Positions 59,361 to 64,000 of a DNA stretch of 64,000 bases are shown in pieces; position 1 is the first letter of the stretch; each line of letters opens with the position of its first letter. The stretch spans positions 37,744 through 101,743 of the forward strand of contig JADFUC010000302.1 in the NCBI GenBank assembly GCA_019722365.1, given 5' to 3'. A model generated the notes under the pieces. The model did not search any database and was not told the DNA's origin. It was given only the letters and a program-made list of their open reading frames with translations. Both the position numbers and the translations under genes were made by a program. The stretch comes from Lithospermum erythrorhizon (lineage: Eukaryota; Streptophyta; Magnoliopsida; Boraginales; Boraginaceae).

Positions 59361-62077
59361 TGTAGCGACCCGCCCAGTCGGCGCCACGTGTGAGAGTCAT
59401 TATAATCGAACACGAATTACCAAAAGCCTTAGATGGGCGACTCGGTTTAAAACTACTCGTTTCCTTCAAAATATGATTACATATAATATTTCAAAATAAT
59501 CACGGTTAAAAATTTACAATCCATCGGGTGATATCAACAACTTGACTCCATATATATCTGACATATCCCAAAATAAATATAGTAATGCCCGGCGAACTAC
59601 AAAAGGAAATGAGAATGCGTACTCGAATACAAAGCCAACAGCGCCGACAAGGCTAAAGTTTGAAAATAAGTACAACGTCAAAATGTTGACAACACATCAA
59701 AAATCAATTTGTGAGGATCTGCCGCGATGCTCACTGGCCCTCGGGAACAGAGCTACTCAGCGGCCTCTGGCTCAAGTAGCCGTCTCAGAGCTGGCACAAA
59801 TGAAATGCCGCCCAAAGCGAAAGGGGGTGTAAGCATGAAGCTTAGTGAAACTTAACACGGGGTGAAGCTTAAAACCATACGCCCACGGCCACTTGTGAGT
59901 AACATAGGAATTAGAAATCTTGGCGTATATATATAGATATATATGAGGACTTCAGTAGGCCATAATTATACAAAGAAAATTCTAAATGCGTCACATGGCA
60001 TAACATAGAACATAGGGTCTCAATAATGGAATACAACTCCTTTGAATAAAATCACGCTGAGAACCACACGTGAAATTACGGTCGAGACCATGAAACTATA
60101 CTCACAGTCATTGATACATAAATCGACTAGATACCGTCAGTTCAATCACGATGCGCATAAGCTGACCGTCGATCTACAACACTCTTATATCGAAGTATAA
60201 AGGCGATAACCAGCGCTCTTACCGAAGTATAAGGCGATACATACTTATTTCTTATACCGGCGTATAAAGGCGTCTGGCAGCTGCTTATACCGGCGTATAA
60301 AGGCCCCGTCTGTAGCAGCTCTTATACCGTGTATAAGGCGATACACAACGCTCTTATACCGGCGATATAAAGCTGATAAACAAACGCTCTTATACCGGCG
60401 TATAAGGCGATAAACAACGCTCTTATACCGGCGTATAAAGGCGATAAGCAACGCTATCTGACGTATAAAGGCGATAAACAACGCTACAAGAGCCACCTAA
60501 CTATAACCATCCAATTCTAGAGGTCATATCCTAATACTCAAGTCACCTCAAGACATACATAACTCTAACCATCACCTCTCAATAACCATCTACTCTACTC
60601 CCAAGCAATATCAGCCTTGCGGCTAAAACATCTCCTTGTCGTAAGTCAAAACCTGATCGCCGACAAGGCCTGAGAAACTCTAGAATTACAAGGCCACGGG
60701 GAACACTTGATAATGACAAGGCCACAAAATCAGAAATACAAGTTGGGAGTTCAAGCTATTGCCTGAGCAATCTTGGCGCCACATAATATAATCACATAAT
60801 CATATCATGGGCATTTCCTTTTAAAATGAATCACACATAATCATACATGATTATGTATCACCGTTCTCACGTAATCATAAAAACAATGACATGCCACATC
60901 ATTCTCACATAATCGTACCACAATAACATGTTCACACAATTTAAAATGAAATGCGTGGGTAGCATGCGATGAGATAAGTACTAAAAGCCTCACTAGCTAT
61001 CACGAAGTCCTCGGGAAGAGCAGCGATCACGGGCGATTGCCCACTTCCAGCGGTCGAGGCCTAACAACACCGAAGAGCGCACACCGGGGAACTAATACCG
61101 AAATTACGTTCTAGAATAAACATTGCCAAATCTAATCGGGCGATTTCATGATCTAACATGACGGGTAACTATCGAATTATAATCCCATCGGACACAACCA
61201 ATCGATCCCCATTAAATTCCATACCGTTACTTTATCTCATTACAAATCAACTTATAAATCATTCTAGTTAATCGAAGCCGGGTCCACTGATGCTGATACG
61301 TACTCCAATATCAATTCATTTCGACTTGGAATTAACACTTTTTATGACCTAACTCCCGCTGTCGATTTTAAATCACCGATTTAACATCACAACAACTCTG
61401 ATAAAGGTCCCAATTAAACTCCCTACACATTTAAAAGTCTTATAAAATATCACCCCCAAAAGTCACTTGAAAACCTAAAAAAGTCAACTCGGCATACTTG
61501 CGTCACCAAAGCTTGACCTACAAATCATGAATTCATCACTTATATACGTCATGAACCCATAACTAACTAAGATTCATCATAAAAATTGAATTATGGAAAA
61601 AAGTCAGCGAGAAGTCAACCTCAAAATCAACCAAACTCTACTTTCTTGCCTCGAAATCGTGGGAAAAGATGTTGGGAAAGCACTTAACAATCGACTTGAG
61701 GATGTTTATACGCAACAAAGTGAAGAATCGGAAGAGAAAAATTTTTGTTTTCTTTCCCCAAGAGAGGTCTCGGCCCAAATGAAGAAAGATGAAGAAAATT
61801 TGTGATATTTTGGTGAATAGTGATGATAAGGATGAAATTTAGGTTACTTAACCTGAGTCACGAAAACGCCCACGGAAAGCGAGCGAATCGGAGTTATCGG
61901 ACAAGCTAGCAGTCTAACTTAACTCGAATTGCCCCGGTTATTCCTACTAGAATTATAAATGTAATTCGGCTCAAATAATTTACAAAATAATATTATCGCC
62001 GAAATTATTTATATCACGGGTCCGTCACCGGCAGAAAAATTTAAATTTTTTTTTTTTCGGCGTAGTGGGTTATTACA
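59361..62077 (+). mobile_element. solo LTR (2.7 kb) with 5-bp target duplication
   Basis: Begins TGTAGCGACCCGCC and ends TTATTACA, so it has TG...CA ends. AGAAT lies directly before (59356-59360) and directly after (62078-62082), a perfect 5-bp target site duplication of LTR retrotransposon integration. No internal region is attached on either side, so it is a solo LTR left by LTR-LTR recombination. It is co-linear with 39987-42436. It carries an internal minisatellite at 60178-60486. The open frames 59296-59499, 59542-59832, 60245-60496 and 61593-61805 lie in or across it and are not host genes. Confidence 0.85.
60178..60486 (+). repeat. 34-bp minisatellite inside the solo LTR, about nine copies
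   Basis: The unit is about GCTCTTATACCGGCGTATAA followed by AGGCGATAAACAAC. The best preserved copies are at 60350-60452; outer copies vary, some with insertions. The related LTR at 39987 has only a few diverged equivalents near 40790-40900 (AGTATAAGGCCAACCA-like), so the array grew in this copy or lineage. Confidence 0.85.
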
Positions 62078-62082
62078 AGAAT
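62078..62082 (+). repeat. target site duplication of the solo LTR (right)
   Basis: AGAAT, matching 59356-59360. Confidence 0.8.
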
Positions 62083-63107
62083 CCTCTACCGAAGGCGAGA
62101 GAAAATAAAGAAAGTTACTCTTTACGGGAGGCGTGAGCAAGAACAAAAAGCCACTATCTGGTCCAGAGGAGATCATCTTGACAATTTGAGGCGAGTTGGG
62201 GCGAGTCGATCAAAGGAAATCTATCTTTGACAGACTCGGAAATCCGGCTCCTAAAAGACATGAAGAAGAGGAAGAAAGCTTAGCCTCATGCTTCAACATA
62301 TGAAAGAAGAGACGAGGCATCTTTGGACGAGTGCTTCATAGCGATCGAGGTCTTCATCCTTGAGAAGTAATGAAGGAAAGTTTATATTGACCTCCCGTCA
62401 TATGGAAGGACTAGAGGCGGGGAATGTGGTGCATGAATTCAAAGACCTGGCACTTTGAACACGGGTATTCTCTAGAGGGAGGTGAGGAACTAGAAATCAC
62501 GTTACTTCTATGAAGCGAGACGCCTCGGAATACTCGGGGAAGTGACCAGCAAATGGCATCTTGGGCCGAGTTCCTCGATCGACACAGCTTGACCCGATTA
62601 TATAAGTACATCCACGAGCAAACACTGTGGAATGACATCATACCTAGAAGTAGAATGGGCGCACAGGTATGAAAATCAACACGACCTACTCACGACGAGA
62701 AGGGTTGGAATTTCATGAACAAAAGAAGAGGGCATTCGGATAGAGCTACGCTTCCCCAGCTTCGGCAAACAAGTAAAGGTCTCAAATCCAGAAGGCGATA
62801 AGGCCAAATTTTGTCCACCTTTCCGTCTTATCGGTGATAAAGACCACAAAACGGGATAATTGATATATGAACCGGGGATACAAGTGTTATGCGTGGTATT
62901 TCCCTAAGGAGCTAGGCGTACAGCTAAATCTACAATACCATTTTGAAAATACTCGTCTGGGGCCAGACGGAGTGACATCTAAACGAGTTCCTCAAGAAGC
63001 GCAGAACAACCCGGTCGAGATCCATCGTCCTCGGGAGAGAGAGAAATGTCGGCTTCTTGCACAACCTGATGCAGCCATGACCCCTCAAAGGGCATTCGAT
63101 GCATCTG
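62083..63107 (+). pseudogene. retroelement internal remains before the terminal LTR
   Basis: Left part probably continues the gypsy relic cut by the solo LTR. Close to the end, LNLQYHFEN near 62925-62950 resembles the IDIQYHFIR word that marks the end of copia RNase H, and a copia-type LTR start follows at 63108. Stops break every frame; the 84-codon frame 62867-63121 covers the best piece. The boundary between the two element types is not visible. Confidence 0.4.
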
Positions 63108-64000
63108 TTGGAAATCAATGAAAATTGATTCCCCTTTATTATGCCCTTTGCGACAATTGTGTATCAATTCATTTACGGATTGGTTAAATGTGATTACTGG
63201 AACTTAGTGTTCACCTTAGTAATTGTATATTACTAGTGTGGGTTCTCATGATAATTTAAGGGGTTATGAGCGATTGCTAGATTTTACTCATTAATCGTTA
63301 TAATAATAGTAATTGGTCAATTATTATTATACAACTTCTAATATCACAATGCAGAAGGTCAGCGCATCTGATGATATTGAATTATATTTCATGCATGAAA
63401 TTCACTTGAGATTTGTATATTGAGAAATGTATCTCTCAATATTTATATATTTGATAAATATATATTGATGAACATCAATTGAAGTTAAACTTCTTGAAGT
63501 TTAATCAATTAAGCAATTGAAATTGATGAATAACCCGATAAGTTGACCGATAGTGACTCATTAGTATTTTAATTGACTTGTTAAGTTAAATTAAAATGGA
63601 ACAACTTTTCGCTAGTAACTCATTATTTGATTGGAAGCCATAGCGGTCTAATTAAGTTAGCAGAGTTAAGCGTTTCTTGGGGTTAAGTAGCGGGTAAAAT
63701 TGGCAAATGGTATTTAAAAGAGGAAGAGAGAGACAAAGTTTTTCATTTCATGAAAATGAAACCTTGCCTCCACCTAGAATAACGCCCCCCTCCCTAAGAA
63801 ATGGAAGAGAATTTCTCTTCCATTTTGTTCCCTATGACTTCTAGCAGTTCAAGTCTACAGTTGATTCCCTCGTTAGCGTAATGCAATCCCAAGAGGGACA
63901 TCGTTTTGGTGTTGGACAGAGGGGTGGAGAGAGGTTTCTCAAGACATTCACGAGGCATCTTACAGGAGTTGGTTTCATTTAATTAGCAATGCATGGCAGC
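63108..64000 (+). repeat. copia-type LTR, runs off the window
   Basis: Starts TGTTGGAAATCAATGAAAAT directly after the copia-like RNase H scrap. A weak TATA-like TATTTAAAAG lies near 63711, followed 40-140 bp later by C-rich and hairpin sequence. The end is not in the window, so the LTR is at least 890 bp. Confidence 0.5.
63800..63826 (+). other. perfect 13-bp-arm hairpin in the terminal LTR
   Basis: AAATGGAAGAGAA, one T, then TTCTCTTCCATTT: a perfect inverted repeat with a one-base loop. It lies downstream of the putative LTR TATA box, so it would be in the transcript leader. Function unknown. Confidence 0.7.

Noticed and set aside
60178..60486. CRISPR-like array
   Set aside because: The units are contiguous tandem copies without unique spacers, inside a plant LTR.
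60245..60496. 83-codon minus-strand frame with repeated FIRRYKSVVYRL words
   Set aside because: It is a translation of the 34-bp minisatellite in the solo LTR, not a repeat protein.
1..64000. tRNA, rRNA or organelle-derived DNA
   Set aside because: No cloverleaf-compatible or rRNA core sequences were noticed while reading; a tRNA scan would be decisive.

Overview
This window looks like AT-rich, repeat-dominated nuclear DNA from a flowering plant, probably a eudicot; the species cannot be named from the sequence. The evidence is a phytocyanin gene with plant-type GT-AG introns, exons of a plant-type threonine aspartase, Stowaway-type MITEs, a Mutator-like element, hAT transposase relics, and several generations of copia and gypsy LTR sequence. 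No bacterial operon, CRISPR array, rRNA or tRNA gene was recognised. Most ORFs are short, and the host genes are islands between decayed transposons.

Layout. 1-3002: a copia element with gag remains between two related LTRs; its right LTR is cut off exactly where a threonine aspartase (Taspase-like) exon begins. 3009-6435: four exons of that gene on the minus strand, broken at both ends, with a 1.4 kb Mutator-like element (4186-5570, perfect 9-bp target duplication) in one intron. 6.4-14.0 kb: mainly non-coding sequence with a MITE and a possible retroelement scrap. 14.0-18.6 kb: a very decayed copia element with recognisable reverse transcriptase pieces. 18.7-27.1 kb: two hAT transposase relics facing each other (+ then -), with GC-rich blocks and a repeated 16-mer. 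27.27-28.21 kb: three phase-compatible minus-strand exons of an unrecognised plant gene, with a Stowaway MITE in one intron. 28.6-37.8 kb: AT-rich intergenic DNA with small repeats. 37.8-42.4 kb: gypsy-type LTR sequence. 43.5-44.2 kb: an LTR-like block on the minus strand. 49.08-50.44 kb: a two-exon phytocyanin gene on the minus strand, complete except for one apparent base loss in a C run. 50.9-58.0 kb: more LTR-like and AT-rich repeat DNA. 58.0-63.1 kb: a Ty3/gypsy protease relic interrupted by a solo LTR (59361-62077, TSD AGAAT, with an internal 34-bp minisatellite), then further retroelement remains. From 63108 a copia-type LTR runs off the window.

The genes do not form a pathway. The common theme is erosion of host genes by nested transposons. 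I found no convincing new biological system. The most useful leads are the disrupted Taspase-like gene, the convergent hAT pair with its repeated 16-mer, the frameshifted phytocyanin with unusual copper-ligand spacing, and the unrecognised three-exon gene.
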